A stretch of 64,000 bases of DNA, from the NCBI GenBank assembly GCA_000621765.1, contig JHXJ01000002.1, positions 62,001-126,000 on the forward strand, written 5' to 3'. The position numbers and the translations under genes were made by a program. The notes under the pieces were generated by a model that worked only from the letters and a program-made list of their open reading frames with translations, did not search any database and was not told the DNA's origin. Positions 38,096 through 47,300 of the stretch are shown one piece after another. The DNA is from Ruminococcaceae bacterium AB4001. GTDB taxonomy: Bacteria; Bacillota; Clostridia; Saccharofermentanales; Saccharofermentanaceae. How positions within the stretch are numbered: the stretch's first letter is position 1; the number at the start of each line of letters is the position of its first letter.

Positions 38096-39630
38096 GAATC
38101 GATGTAGTAAACAATGCGGAAGGTTTTTCCGAAGAAAAGCTGTCAGCCCTTGATGAATACATTATCAGGCTCAGTGAGGCGGTCTTAAGCGGGGAGTATA
38201 CTTCTCCGCAGGTGACTAGAACTCTAAGAGATGCATACGCTACCCTTACTTTCGTTACTCCGGAAGAGATAAAGAGTGTCAATCTCGAACAGCGCGGAAT
38301 AGACAAAGAGACGGATTGTCTTTCTTTCCCGATGCTTGAATTAAGGGAAGGTGAATTTGAAGCGATCCCTGAAAGCGGAGATTTCGAAACCGACGAAGAA
38401 GGCAACAGGATACTCTGTTACGGCGATATCCTGATCAATCCTTCGGCATGTGAGGTTCAGGCTGAAAGTTACGGTCATTCCTTTGAAAGAGAAGCAATGT
38501 TTTTAATCGCGCACTCTCTTCTGCATCTTCTCGGATTCGATCACATCGATCCGACTGACGAGAAGATAATGATCGACAGACAGAAACGCCTGATGCGTGA
38601 CATCGGACTTGCTTTTGACGACGAGCTCGAAGATATCTATGAGATGGATAATCACAGGGATACAGCTGATTCAGCATCTCTTATCCCGGCAGGAACACCC
38701 TGTAAGCATTGCGGAACCGTAGCACTTTTGGGGCGCCCCAATGTAGGCAAGTCTACGCTCCTGAACTACATCACGGGAATGAAGATCGCGATCGTATCTC
38801 ACAAGCCCCAGACTACAAGAACTAATATCAGGACCATATACAACACAGAGGATACCCAGATAATCTTTACCGATACTCCGGGCATTCACAAGCCTACTTC
38901 AAAGATGGGCGAATTCATGGTCGACAGATCTTACAAGGCTGCATTGGGCGCAGACTGTGTCGTGCTCATCGCCGACGGAAGATTTCCGGATCCCGGATCA
39001 GTTGAGAAGAAACTCATGGCTCTTTTGAAGGAGAGCAATAAGCAGGTTATCCTCGCTATCAATAAATACGATGAGGCAGGGCAGGAGAAACTCCTTCCTC
39101 TGACGCAGAAGTATTCCGAACTCTACGATTTTGCGGATATCGTTCCGATCAGCGCGAAGACCGGAAGAAACGTTGATCTTCTCCTTTCGGTCATCTCGAA
39201 TATGCTGCCAGAGGGCCCCAGGCTTTATGACAGTGAATACATGACTGACCAGACGGAAAGAGTCATTGCGGCAGAACTCATCAGGGAACAGGTCCTTCAC
39301 TACACCGACCAGGAGATACCTCATGGTACTGCGGTCATAATCAACGAATTCAAGGAAAAGAATGACGACGGTGAGGTAACTTCAGGTGATGACCGTACGA
39401 TCGCCGTTATCAAAGCTGACATTATCTGCAGCAGGGATTCCCATAAGGCGATAATCATCGGCAGGGACGGTCAGATGATCAAGCGCATCGGAACCGCGGC
39501 CAGAAGGAATATCGAGAAGATGCTCGACTGCAAAGTTTATCTCGACCTTTACGTTAAGGTAAGAAACGACTGGCAGAACAACGATGCCCTGCTCGGTGAG
39601 ACCGGACTTGGCAAAGACATTGACGAATAA
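38092..39630 (+). CDS. ybeY-era: Fused endoribonuclease YbeY - GTPase Era
   Basis: 512 aa in one uninterrupted frame. Residues 1-~170 are YbeY, a zinc enzyme of 16S rRNA 3'-end processing, with its metal triad H141-x3-H145-x5-H151 (HSLLHLLGFDH; the usual Gly after the first His is Ser). A ~35-residue linker contains CKHC (204-207). From ~208 comes Era: G1 GRPNVGKS, switch PQTTRTNIR, DTPGIHKP, NKYD, SAKTG and the C-terminal KH domain with IIIGRDGQMIKRIGT. Era binds the 3' end of 16S rRNA. Normally these are separate genes. The fusion lies between pgpH (4-base overlap) and recO (1-base overlap). A separate internal Era start (Met186) has no clear ribosome site. Confidence 0.93.
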   Translation: MRIDVVNNAEGFSEEKLSALDEYIIRLSEAVLSGEYTSPQVTRTLRDAYATLTFVTPEEIKSVNLEQRGIDKETDCLSFPMLELREGEFEAIPESGDFETDEEGNRILCYGDILINPSACEVQAESYGHSFEREAMFLIAHSLLHLLGFDHIDPTDEKIMIDRQKRLMRDIGLAFDDELEDIYEMDNHRDTADSASLIPAGTPCKHCGTVALLGRPNVGKSTLLNYITGMKIAIVSHKPQTTRTNIRTIYNTEDTQIIFTDTPGIHKPTSKMGEFMVDRSYKAALGADCVVLIADGRFPDPGSVEKKLMALLKESNKQVILAINKYDEAGQEKLLPLTQKYSELYDFADIVPISAKTGRNVDLLLSVISNMLPEGPRLYDSEYMTDQTERVIAAELIREQVLHYTDQEIPHGTAVIINEFKEKNDDGEVTSGDDRTIAVIKADIICSRDSHKAIIIGRDGQMIKRIGTAARRNIEKMLDCKVYLDLYVKVRNDWQNNDALLGETGLGKDIDE

Positions 39631-40373
39631 TGGATCCTTTTAACTGCAGAGGACTGATAATCCGCTCAAGCGACTATAAGGAAAAAGACAGGCTCCTGTC
39701 GGTTCTGACACCTGACAGGGGACTTATAACAATATGCGCAAAAGGCGTTGCAAAGCCCGGAGCAACACTGGCTTTCGTATCCATGCCATATATGCTCTGT
39801 GACTTTGTGGTATCTATATCACACGGTTTTTTCTATCTCAAAGATGCATCGATAGTTGAGAGCAATTCGAAGATTATGGAAAGCCTTGAACAGATGACTG
39901 TTGCAGCACATATTTCCTCATGCCTCATTGACTGTACTTTGCAGAGTGAGAATGCAAAAGAGGCATATGATCTCGCAGTTTATGCATACTACTATCTCGC
40001 AAATAATAAGGATAAATACCTTCACATTTTTTCAGCATTCAACTGGAGACTTCTTACGATAGCAGGATTTACAGTGCTTTACGATCTTTCAACTCCGAGC
40101 TACAAGGCTTCAGGAGATAAGCCTGACAGATACCTTATCAACATCTCGGGCGGAATAAACAGTAATTCAAATCTCAGCAAGACTTTTGACAGACTTCTTG
40201 ATGATTCGGCTGTGAAGGCTTTGAACTATTTTGCTTCCTGTGATCTGAACAGGCTGTTTACTTCAACGACTGATAAGAAGACGCAGAAAGATCTGAAAGA
40301 ATTTACGACAGACTATCTTTCGGTACATTTTGAAAAAAAATATGACACATTATCCGTTCTCGATAATCTATAA
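39630..40373 (+). CDS. recO: DNA repair protein RecO
   Basis: 247 aa. The N-terminal OB fold (RGLIIRSSDYKEKDRLLSVLTPDRGLITICAKGV) is diagnostic, followed by an all-helical domain. It loads RecA on gapped DNA with RecR. The usual zinc-finger cysteines are not evident in the C-terminal half. Its ATG overlaps the ybeY-era stop (TAATG). It closes the phoH operon. Confidence 0.92.
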   Translation: MDPFNCRGLIIRSSDYKEKDRLLSVLTPDRGLITICAKGVAKPGATLAFVSMPYMLCDFVVSISHGFFYLKDASIVESNSKIMESLEQMTVAAHISSCLIDCTLQSENAKEAYDLAVYAYYYLANNKDKYLHIFSAFNWRLLTIAGFTVLYDLSTPSYKASGDKPDRYLINISGGINSNSNLSKTFDRLLDDSAVKALNYFASCDLNRLFTSTTDKKTQKDLKEFTTDYLSVHFEKKYDTLSVLDNL

Positions 40374-40374
40374 T
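40369..40374 (+). promoter_or_regulatory. Candidate -10 for the xylanase gene
   Basis: TATAAT overlapping the recO stop codon, 53 bases before the xylanase ATG. No clear -35. Confidence 0.35.
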
Positions 40375-40426
40375 TAATCTGTTGGTTGAAATCATCTGAC
40401 TTCCGGCAGCAGAAAGGAAAAGTAAC

Positions 40427-41632
40427 ATGAATCTGAATGCAATCCCTTCCCACCGTATGGGTGAAACGATCGTAAGAGTCATCGATAAGAATGGTAATCC
40501 TATTGCTGACAAAGAACTGAAATTGAATCAGACCTCGCATGAATTACTTTTCGGATGCGGAGCATTTGATTTCCTTAAGTATGCAGGCAGGCCTGTCATA
40601 AAGGAAAAGACGGACAAGTGGCTTGCAATGTTCAATTACGGAACTCTTCCTTTTTACTGGGGGAACTACGAGCCCGTAGAAGGCAAAACCAATTATGAAA
40701 TGATCAAAGCAGCGGCAGACACCTTGGTATCCAACAATGTCACTTTAAAGGGTCATCCTCTTTGCTGGCATACGGTATGCGCAGACTGGCTCATGAATTA
40801 TTCCGACGAAGTGATAATGGATAAGCAGCTTGCAAGGATCAACAGGGAAGTCACTGCTTTTAAGGGCACGATCGATTTCTGGGATGTAATCAATGAAGTC
40901 GTTATCATGCCTATATTCGATAAGTACGATAATGCGGTTACAAGACTCTGCAAGAGATACGGAAGGGTGAATCTCGTAAAGGAAGTTTTCGCTGCTGCAA
41001 GAGCAGCAAATCCGGACGGAGTTTTCCTTATCAACGATTTCAATACTTCTCCTCAATACGAAAAGCTCATTGAAGAATGTCTTGATGCCGGAGTAGAGAT
41101 CTCCGCGATCGGAATCCAGTCACACCAGCATCAGGGATACTGGGGATCAGAGAAGCTCTATGATGTACTCAAGAGATTCAGCAGATTCGGCATTCCGCTC
41201 CACTTTACCGAAAATACGCTCGTATCAGGAAGCCTCATTCCCGAATACATTGAAGATCTTAACGACTGGCAGGTCGATGAATGGCCGTCAACAGAAGAAG
41301 GCGAGATCAGACAGGCTAAAGAATGGGAAGAGATGATCAAGATCCTCTTCGAAGATCCGAACGTCAAAGCAATAACAGCTTGGGATTTCGGCGACGGCGC
41401 ATGGCTCGGCGCACCCTGTGGTCTTGTTACCAAGGATGGCAGAAAGAAGCCCGCTTATGACAAGTTGTATAACCTCATAAAAGGTGAGTGGTGGGCAAAA
41501 GATGAGATCATCCGCACGAACGCCGATGGTATCGTCTGCATTAAGGGTGCAAAAGGAACTTACAAGATCGAAGGATCAGAAGAAACGATTACTTTAGGTT
41601 CCGAACCTTCGGAGATTACACTTACACTTTAA
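40427..41632 (+). CDS. Intracellular GH10 endo-1,4-beta-xylanase
   Basis: 401 aa starting MNLNAIPSHRMGETIV with no signal peptide or membrane segment, so it should act in the cytoplasm on imported xylo-oligosaccharides. GH10 marks are FGCGAFDF at the start, KGHPLCWHT, the acid/base Glu157 in WDVINEV, NDFNTSPQ, GIQSHQHQGYW, the nucleophile Glu262 in HFTENTLV, and ITAWDFGDGAWLGAP. The ~330-residue barrel is followed by a short C-terminal beta-like tail. AAAGGAAAAG precedes the ATG. It stands two bases from the convergent helicase gene and has no other xylan gene nearby. Confidence 0.92.
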   Translation: MNLNAIPSHRMGETIVRVIDKNGNPIADKELKLNQTSHELLFGCGAFDFLKYAGRPVIKEKTDKWLAMFNYGTLPFYWGNYEPVEGKTNYEMIKAAADTLVSNNVTLKGHPLCWHTVCADWLMNYSDEVIMDKQLARINREVTAFKGTIDFWDVINEVVIMPIFDKYDNAVTRLCKRYGRVNLVKEVFAAARAANPDGVFLINDFNTSPQYEKLIEECLDAGVEISAIGIQSHQHQGYWGSEKLYDVLKRFSRFGIPLHFTENTLVSGSLIPEYIEDLNDWQVDEWPSTEEGEIRQAKEWEEMIKILFEDPNVKAITAWDFGDGAWLGAPCGLVTKDGRKKPAYDKLYNLIKGEWWAKDEIIRTNADGIVCIKGAKGTYKIEGSEETITLGSEPSEITLTL

Positions 41633-41634
41633 TA

Positions 41635-44022
41635 TCAGATCTTCCAATGCTCAGGAAACAGCATTGTATACTCGGGATTTGCAAGTCTTGAATCTATCAG
41701 GAGCGCAAATCCCGTGTCTGTTTCTGTCCTGATTACACGTCCTACGGCCTGCAGTACTTTCTGCCAGCCGGGGAATCTGTATGCGAATGAGAAACCGTCG
41801 CCAAATCTCTCGGAATAGTAATTGCTTAAGATCTGCCTTTCGGGAGATATCTTCGGAAGTCCCACTCCGACTATGACGACTCCGGTAAGTTTATCTCCCG
41901 TAAGGTCGATCCCTTCGCCGAAGTGACCGCCAAGTACTGCAGCTCCGATGAGAAGCCCGTTATAAGGTTCGCTGAAGCATTTCAGGAATTCTTCTTTCTC
42001 GGTGTTGGTCATGTCGGTTATCTGGGATACTACCTTGAAGGATTTGACTCCCTTGTTATTGAGTTCATTCTCTATCCTGGGCATGATCTGCTGGAGATAT
42101 TCAAATGAAGGGAAGAATATCATGTGGTTACCGGTCCTGTCTTTAAGACATTCCGCTATCCTGTAAGCCAGATCATCCTGTGTGAGGGAACGGTTCTTAT
42201 ATGTTGTTGAGATGTCTGAATCTATTATGATCTCGAGGTTTTCCGGCGGAAAAGGAGAGGGGAGCCTTAAGAAAGAAGAATAGTCGCAGTCAGGTCCCAC
42301 AAGACAGTTCCGGTAATACTCATAAGGCGTGAACGTTGCCGAAAAGAATATGACCGACATCCTGTCCTTGATTATGTAGTCGAGCTTGGATGCGCAGTCA
42401 AGACAATCTAAAGTAATAGTGATCTCATTTTTCTCCCTTGATGCAGTAGTTATATATGCACTGTCAAAATAATGTTCAAGTACGGTCAGGAAATACCTGG
42501 CTTCAAAAAAGAACTTCATTGATGTCCGTCTGCACTGGCCCTGTTCAAGCCTGTCCAATACAGGCGAGAGATTCCTGATCGTATACCATAGCTTTGCATA
42601 GAGCTGTCTCGGAGGTTGTCTCATTGCTTCCCAGTTCTCGGTCATGAGGACTTTGCGCTCCTCAGCTTCTTCCAACAGCTTGAATCCGGAGCTTGCAGAA
42701 TCAAAGCAGGTTCCTAAATTGACGAAGTAATTCCTGAGCTGGTGCAGCATCGTCTCTATCTTCGTGTCCGTTCCTTTGAAATCGCGGAGCATGTCATCTA
42801 TAAGGCTTAATGAGAATGAGGCGGAGAACATATCCCTTCCGCGGTCGATCATGTTATGCGCCTCGTCGACAAGAACGGCAACACGCTGGTCTCCCGGTTC
42901 CTTTGATATCATTGAGACTCTCGGACTGAAGATGTGGTTATAGTCTCCTATTATCACCGTGCAGTAGTTCATAGTATCAAGCATGAACTCGTGAGGACAG
43001 ATTCCGTGCCTAAGGGCGATCTCTGTTATCTTTTCGGGTGTTATCTCATCAAGTACAAGAGACTCTGCCAGAGCTTCTTTGAGCTTTCCGTAGTAATCCT
43101 TGGCCAGCGGACAGAATTTGGCATCGCATTCTGTACCGTAAGGACACATCTTTTCCTTGGATCTGAGGGTGATAGATCTGATAATGAGACCTGATCTTCT
43201 CATCTGGTTTATGGTCGCTTCGGCAACACCTCTGGTAGCTTCTTTTGCAGTAAGGTAGAAGATCTTATCATATCTGTTCTTCAAAAGGCCTTTTATAGCC
43301 GGATAAAGGACTGATACCGTTTTGCCGATGCCTGTAGGTGCTTCGACGAAAAATGCCTCCTGTGAATTTAAGGCAAGGAGGGCTTTCTTCATGAATTCCT
43401 TCTGTCCGGACCTTATCGTATCGAAAGGGAACTTTATCTGGGCAGTCGAATCCATCAGACTGTTTTTGTAATCGAGCAGCGTTTTGGCGAAAATACAGTA
43501 TTCCGAACAGATCTCTTCCCAGTAAGCTTCGGCTTCCTCAAAAGACATCGTAAACGTGTCTTCATACGATTCAAGAGTCGTGATGGAGACATAGCGTAAA
43601 GTAAGGGAGATATCCAGTGTTTCCGAGTTGCCCAGAAGATACATGGCTCCGTAGAGCTTAAGCTGCGTAACATGTTCAGGTCTTACCAGCGCTTCAAAGC
43701 TTTCTTTCGTTGAATTAAAGGATTTGATCTCAAAGATCATCGGAGGTTTTCCGGGTTTTTGCATCATGGCATCAAATCTGCCGTTTACAGAAAGGATCAT
43801 GCCTGAGTCCGAGATATAGTCATACACCAGAGCTTCTTCGGTAATGACTATGTCTCCGTATGCTTTCTTCAGGTCGGAGAAGACTCTCTGATGAAGCCTT
43901 GTGCCTTCAACGGCTGAGACAGAACCATAGGAGCCGCCGGCCAGGTTGCCGCGGCGAGAAATATATGAAGCCAGATCTGTAACGGAAACATTTACCTTAT
44001 CCATACAGAGATTATAACTCAA
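41635..44022 (-). CDS. PD-(D/E)XK nuclease - XPD/DinG-type DNA helicase fusion
   Basis: 795 aa; TTG start with AGAGGA 9 bases upstream (the next ATG, six codons in, has none). Residues ~1-190 resemble Cas4/RecB-type nucleases: LHQRVFSD, NGRFDAMMQ and FEIKSFN supply the D...ExK pattern. From ~205 comes an SF2 XPD-like helicase: EAPTGIGKTVSVLYP (Walker A), an Fe-S-type Cys set (MCPYGTECDAKFC ... GICPHEF), VDEAHNMID (DEAH) and QAVGRVIRTETD (motif VI). Such fusions process 5' flaps or recombination intermediates. It is not beside any CRISPR genes. Convergent with the xylanase. Confidence 0.88.
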   Translation of the reverse strand: MSYNLCMDKVNVSVTDLASYISRRGNLAGGSYGSVSAVEGTRLHQRVFSDLKKAYGDIVITEEALVYDYISDSGMILSVNGRFDAMMQKPGKPPMIFEIKSFNSTKESFEALVRPEHVTQLKLYGAMYLLGNSETLDISLTLRYVSITTLESYEDTFTMSFEEAEAYWEEICSEYCIFAKTLLDYKNSLMDSTAQIKFPFDTIRSGQKEFMKKALLALNSQEAFFVEAPTGIGKTVSVLYPAIKGLLKNRYDKIFYLTAKEATRGVAEATINQMRRSGLIIRSITLRSKEKMCPYGTECDAKFCPLAKDYYGKLKEALAESLVLDEITPEKITEIALRHGICPHEFMLDTMNYCTVIIGDYNHIFSPRVSMISKEPGDQRVAVLVDEAHNMIDRGRDMFSASFSLSLIDDMLRDFKGTDTKIETMLHQLRNYFVNLGTCFDSASSGFKLLEEAEERKVLMTENWEAMRQPPRQLYAKLWYTIRNLSPVLDRLEQGQCRRTSMKFFFEARYFLTVLEHYFDSAYITTASREKNEITITLDCLDCASKLDYIIKDRMSVIFFSATFTPYEYYRNCLVGPDCDYSSFLRLPSPFPPENLEIIIDSDISTTYKNRSLTQDDLAYRIAECLKDRTGNHMIFFPSFEYLQQIMPRIENELNNKGVKSFKVVSQITDMTNTEKEEFLKCFSEPYNGLLIGAAVLGGHFGEGIDLTGDKLTGVVIVGVGLPKISPERQILSNYYSERFGDGFSFAYRFPGWQKVLQAVGRVIRTETDTGFALLIDSRLANPEYTMLFPEHWKI

Positions 44023-44046
44023 TAGTTTATTTCCTCTCGGGCATTA

Positions 44047-44075
44047 TTGAAAAATCAGACATCATGTTATAAAAT
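44047..44075 (+). promoter_or_regulatory. tRNA-Leu promoter
   Basis: TTGAAA, 17 bases, TAAAAT, 12 bases before the tRNA 5' end. Confidence 0.6.
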
Positions 44076-44086
44076 CTAACCCGCAC

Positions 44087-44173
44087 GCAGATGTGGTGGA
44101 ATTGGCAGACGCGCTAGCTTCAGGTGCTAGTGGGAGCAATCTCGTGCGGGTTCAAGTCCCGCCATCTGCACCA
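44087..44173 (+). tRNA. tRNA-Leu (CAG), with encoded CCA
   Basis: 87 bases. Acceptor stem gcagatg / catctgc, discriminator A and genomic CCA. D-arm ggtggaattggcagac, anticodon stem ctagc / gctag with loop ttcaggt (anticodon CAG at 44121-44123), a long class II variable arm, and T-arm cgggttcaagtcccg. It reads CUG. It stands at the boundary between housekeeping genes and the surface-protein block. Confidence 0.97.
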
Positions 44174-44182
44174 ATCGTTATT

Positions 44183-44215
44183 AAGGCTGTCTCGGTTTGA
44201 GACAGCCTTTCTTTG
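44183..44215 (+). terminator. Terminator after tRNA-Leu
   Basis: aaggctgtctc / gagacagcctt 11-bp stem, 5-base loop, T-rich exit. Confidence 0.9.
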
Positions 44216-44303
44216 TAAAAAGTTTTTGTGCATTTTGTGTTTAAATGTTTAATAACTTTATTTATCTTGTTTACCTTTAATTCATAAAAGCAATTTTACA
44301 TCT

Positions 44304-44312
44304 TGCTATAAT
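44304..44312 (+). promoter_or_regulatory. Extended -10 promoter of the 44359 gene
   Basis: TGcTATAAT, perfect extended -10; -35 poor. 46 bases before the ATG. Confidence 0.55.
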
Positions 44313-44358
44313 TACAATTAGGTTACTGTTCACACAGCTCGAAAAGGAGGAATACCAA

Positions 44359-47300
44359 ATGAGGATTTACAAACGGATATTTGCCGCGCTTATAGCGTTT
44401 GGCATGAGCCTTTCCGTGTTGCCAAGTCTGGCATTGACGGTAAGCGCCGATGAACTTGGAGAGATAGTTGTCAACTATGATGCCTATCCGTTCTTTGAAG
44501 AAGACTTTGATGATGAGGTAGATCACGCCTCTGTCTATGTTAATGGTGAGCATGCGGTGAACGCTGAACCTTTCAGCTTCAATGTCGGCGAAGAACTGAC
44601 ATTTACACTTAATACCTACCATGAATACAGAATAGAGGACTGTATTTTCGTATTGACTCAGGGAAGTGATGTTTTCTCAACTGATCCGGGCAATGGTGAG
44701 TACCTTATCAGCCTTGATTGCACTGATGAGTACACGGGTGTATATAAATTTACTCCTCATACCAGTACTCCGATCAGTGTCGAAGTATATTGGAACATTA
44801 TCGATACCCTGATCCCGGAGCAAGACCAGATCAGGTTCGATATCTATCAGTGGGGTCCCGGATCAGTAGAGATAGTTGACGGTGTTGAACCCATAAGACT
44901 CGAAACCGCTCCGAGCGGATCGATCCGTGCGATATATAACAGATCTCAGTTCGGAAACGGTGAGGGAATAACTGTCAAAATGACTCCCGATAGAGTAAGT
45001 ATTGTCAATTTCCTCGCTGAGAAGCTGGATGATGCATATTGCGAGTATTTTCCTGAATTCAGAGATAATGATCCTACTCCGATATACAATCTTGACGGAC
45101 TGACAGATAACGGAGACGGTACATTTACATATGTGATCGATTCTTTCGAACCATATGAGAATGATACTTCGTGGTACGCTTTGAGTGTCGGATTTGATTA
45201 TACTTTCGGAAGACGTGGATTCTCCGTCGATTCAAGAGATACCACAGTATACTACAGTCTTGACGGCGGTGAATTCACCGAGCTTAAGATGCAGCATTTC
45301 CAGGACGAGTGGAATGACTGGGATGAGTTGTTCCTGGACGCTGAGATTCTGGATGATGTTGAAGAAATAACATTCAGATTTGAATTGCGTGAGGATGACA
45401 AAGAATGGCGCGATCTCTTCGGTATCTGCGTCGAGTCATTTGACAGAATTTTTGAGCGTCACACATACGCATTCGATTATGGTGACGGTTATGAAGTTAC
45501 TTTACAGACACCTGCTGAAGGCTGGCCTGCATGCAGACTTCAGGTCTGTGACTGGCTTATCCCTTATGATGGTACATATGTTATTTATGTCAAAGGTGCA
45601 GGTGCTGAAGATCTTCTGATTGATAATAAGGCTTTAACTGAGGCTGTTCCTTTCAGGATCGGTGAACCCATTGAATTCTCTTTTGAAGGCGATGTATATT
45701 GCGTTTGCGCCAGAGAATACAACAAAACCGCTGATACCATTCTCGAGCCTCAGGACGGCGTATATTCATTCATTCCCGAGAATTCAAACGGTTTGGAATT
45801 CGATATTTATATGACTGAGGATGAATACAGAGTCGATCATTTGTGGCCGGAAGCAGAGAATGAATTCGATCTTGAATTCAGGGTCAATAATGAAGATTTC
45901 CCTGATGACGTTAATATCGGTTCTGTAGAGATCCTTGAAAACGAGCATATCGTAAGAACGGCTGAAAGCTGTGGCCGTAATAAGTTTGTTGTGAATTGGG
46001 ATCCTGAAGAACTGAACGACCAGGAAGCTATAATCTATCTCAAGGTTAATATTCCTGAGAATTGTGAATTCAGTCTCTGGATTGACGGAGAGGACTTCAC
46101 CAATGACGTTTATGAAAATGACAATATTTTCGCTTGGAATATTACAAGTAGAATAAAAGAATGGGCATGGTATAACGTTGATTTCAATTTCAGGTATGAT
46201 CCTTTTGGCCCATATACTATGGCCGTTAATTATGATGATTGTTATTACAGTGATGACGGCGAATATGAACCTTATGCTCATGCCGGTGTCATGGTAAATG
46301 GTGAAAATGTCAATTCTCATGACCCCGTAGACTTTGAGGTTGGCAAGACGATTACATTTAAGCTTGATGTACCTGACGGTTACGATTACAGTGACGCAAT
46401 CATTGATCTGCACCATGGTATGGGAGCTGACAATGATGAAGTACACTATACGACTTTCTCCGAAGATCCGGCATATCGGATTACCGTTGATTCAAATGGT
46501 GAGTTTACATTCAAACCTTCTAGAGAAGATACTATCTGGGTAGATATCTGGTGGTCAGCGTTTGATTCTCTGCATCCCGAGGGCGATCAGCTCCAGGTTG
46601 AGTTTGGTCACTGGGGTAACGGTAAAATTCAGTTTGCTGACGGTTATGAGCCTGTAGCATATGAAGTCCAGCCGGGCGAATACGGAAGGATCCGTACTAT
46701 CTTCAATAAAGATGACCTTGATGAGGATAATACCGTCAAGATCCTTATTACTCCGGATAACGGTAACAAGCTTTGGAGTTTCGGTTATGATTTCAACGGT
46801 TCTGAATTTACCGAATATGTTGCTGAGCCTGATGAAGAGCACAGCCTTACTCTGGATGAGCTGACAGATCTTGTTGATAACGGTGACGGAACATATACCT
46901 ATACAATAAGTGGTCTGGCAGATGCTGATGATGAAGGAAATTCCTGGTTCAGTTTCAATGTCGGATTCGATAATCCTGTCAATACAGACGGTATATCCGT
47001 TGATCCGCGCGGCTCGACAGTTTACTACAGCATCGACGGTGGTCAGTTTGTTGAGCTTGAGCCCAGACATTTCAAGGATGAATGGAATGAGTGGGATGAG
47101 ACGATCCTGCTGCCTGAAGAGTATTACGATGCTTCAAAGGTTGCGTTCAAGTTCGTTTGCGAAGATGAGCGTGACGTAAGCGGCGTAAGCCTCGAATACT
47201 ATTCTGATTCACGCCATCGTTCAAATCTCCCGTTTGATGATGAGACTGAGCATATTTTCGTACTCGAAAAACCTGCTTGCGGTTGGCAGCCATACCGTCT

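Noticed and set aside
43400-44022. Cas4-like domain as sign of a CRISPR system
   Set aside because: The domain is fused to an XPD helicase and no array or other cas gene is present in the window.
44087-44173. tRNA-Leu as integration site of the surface block
   Set aside because: No integrase and no direct repeat of the tRNA 3' end was found downstream; only position suggests it.
45784-46446. Long minus-strand open frame inside the first giant gene (220 codons)
   Set aside because: Antisense shadow of an acidic coding repeat; no Shine-Dalgarno and no recognisable protein.
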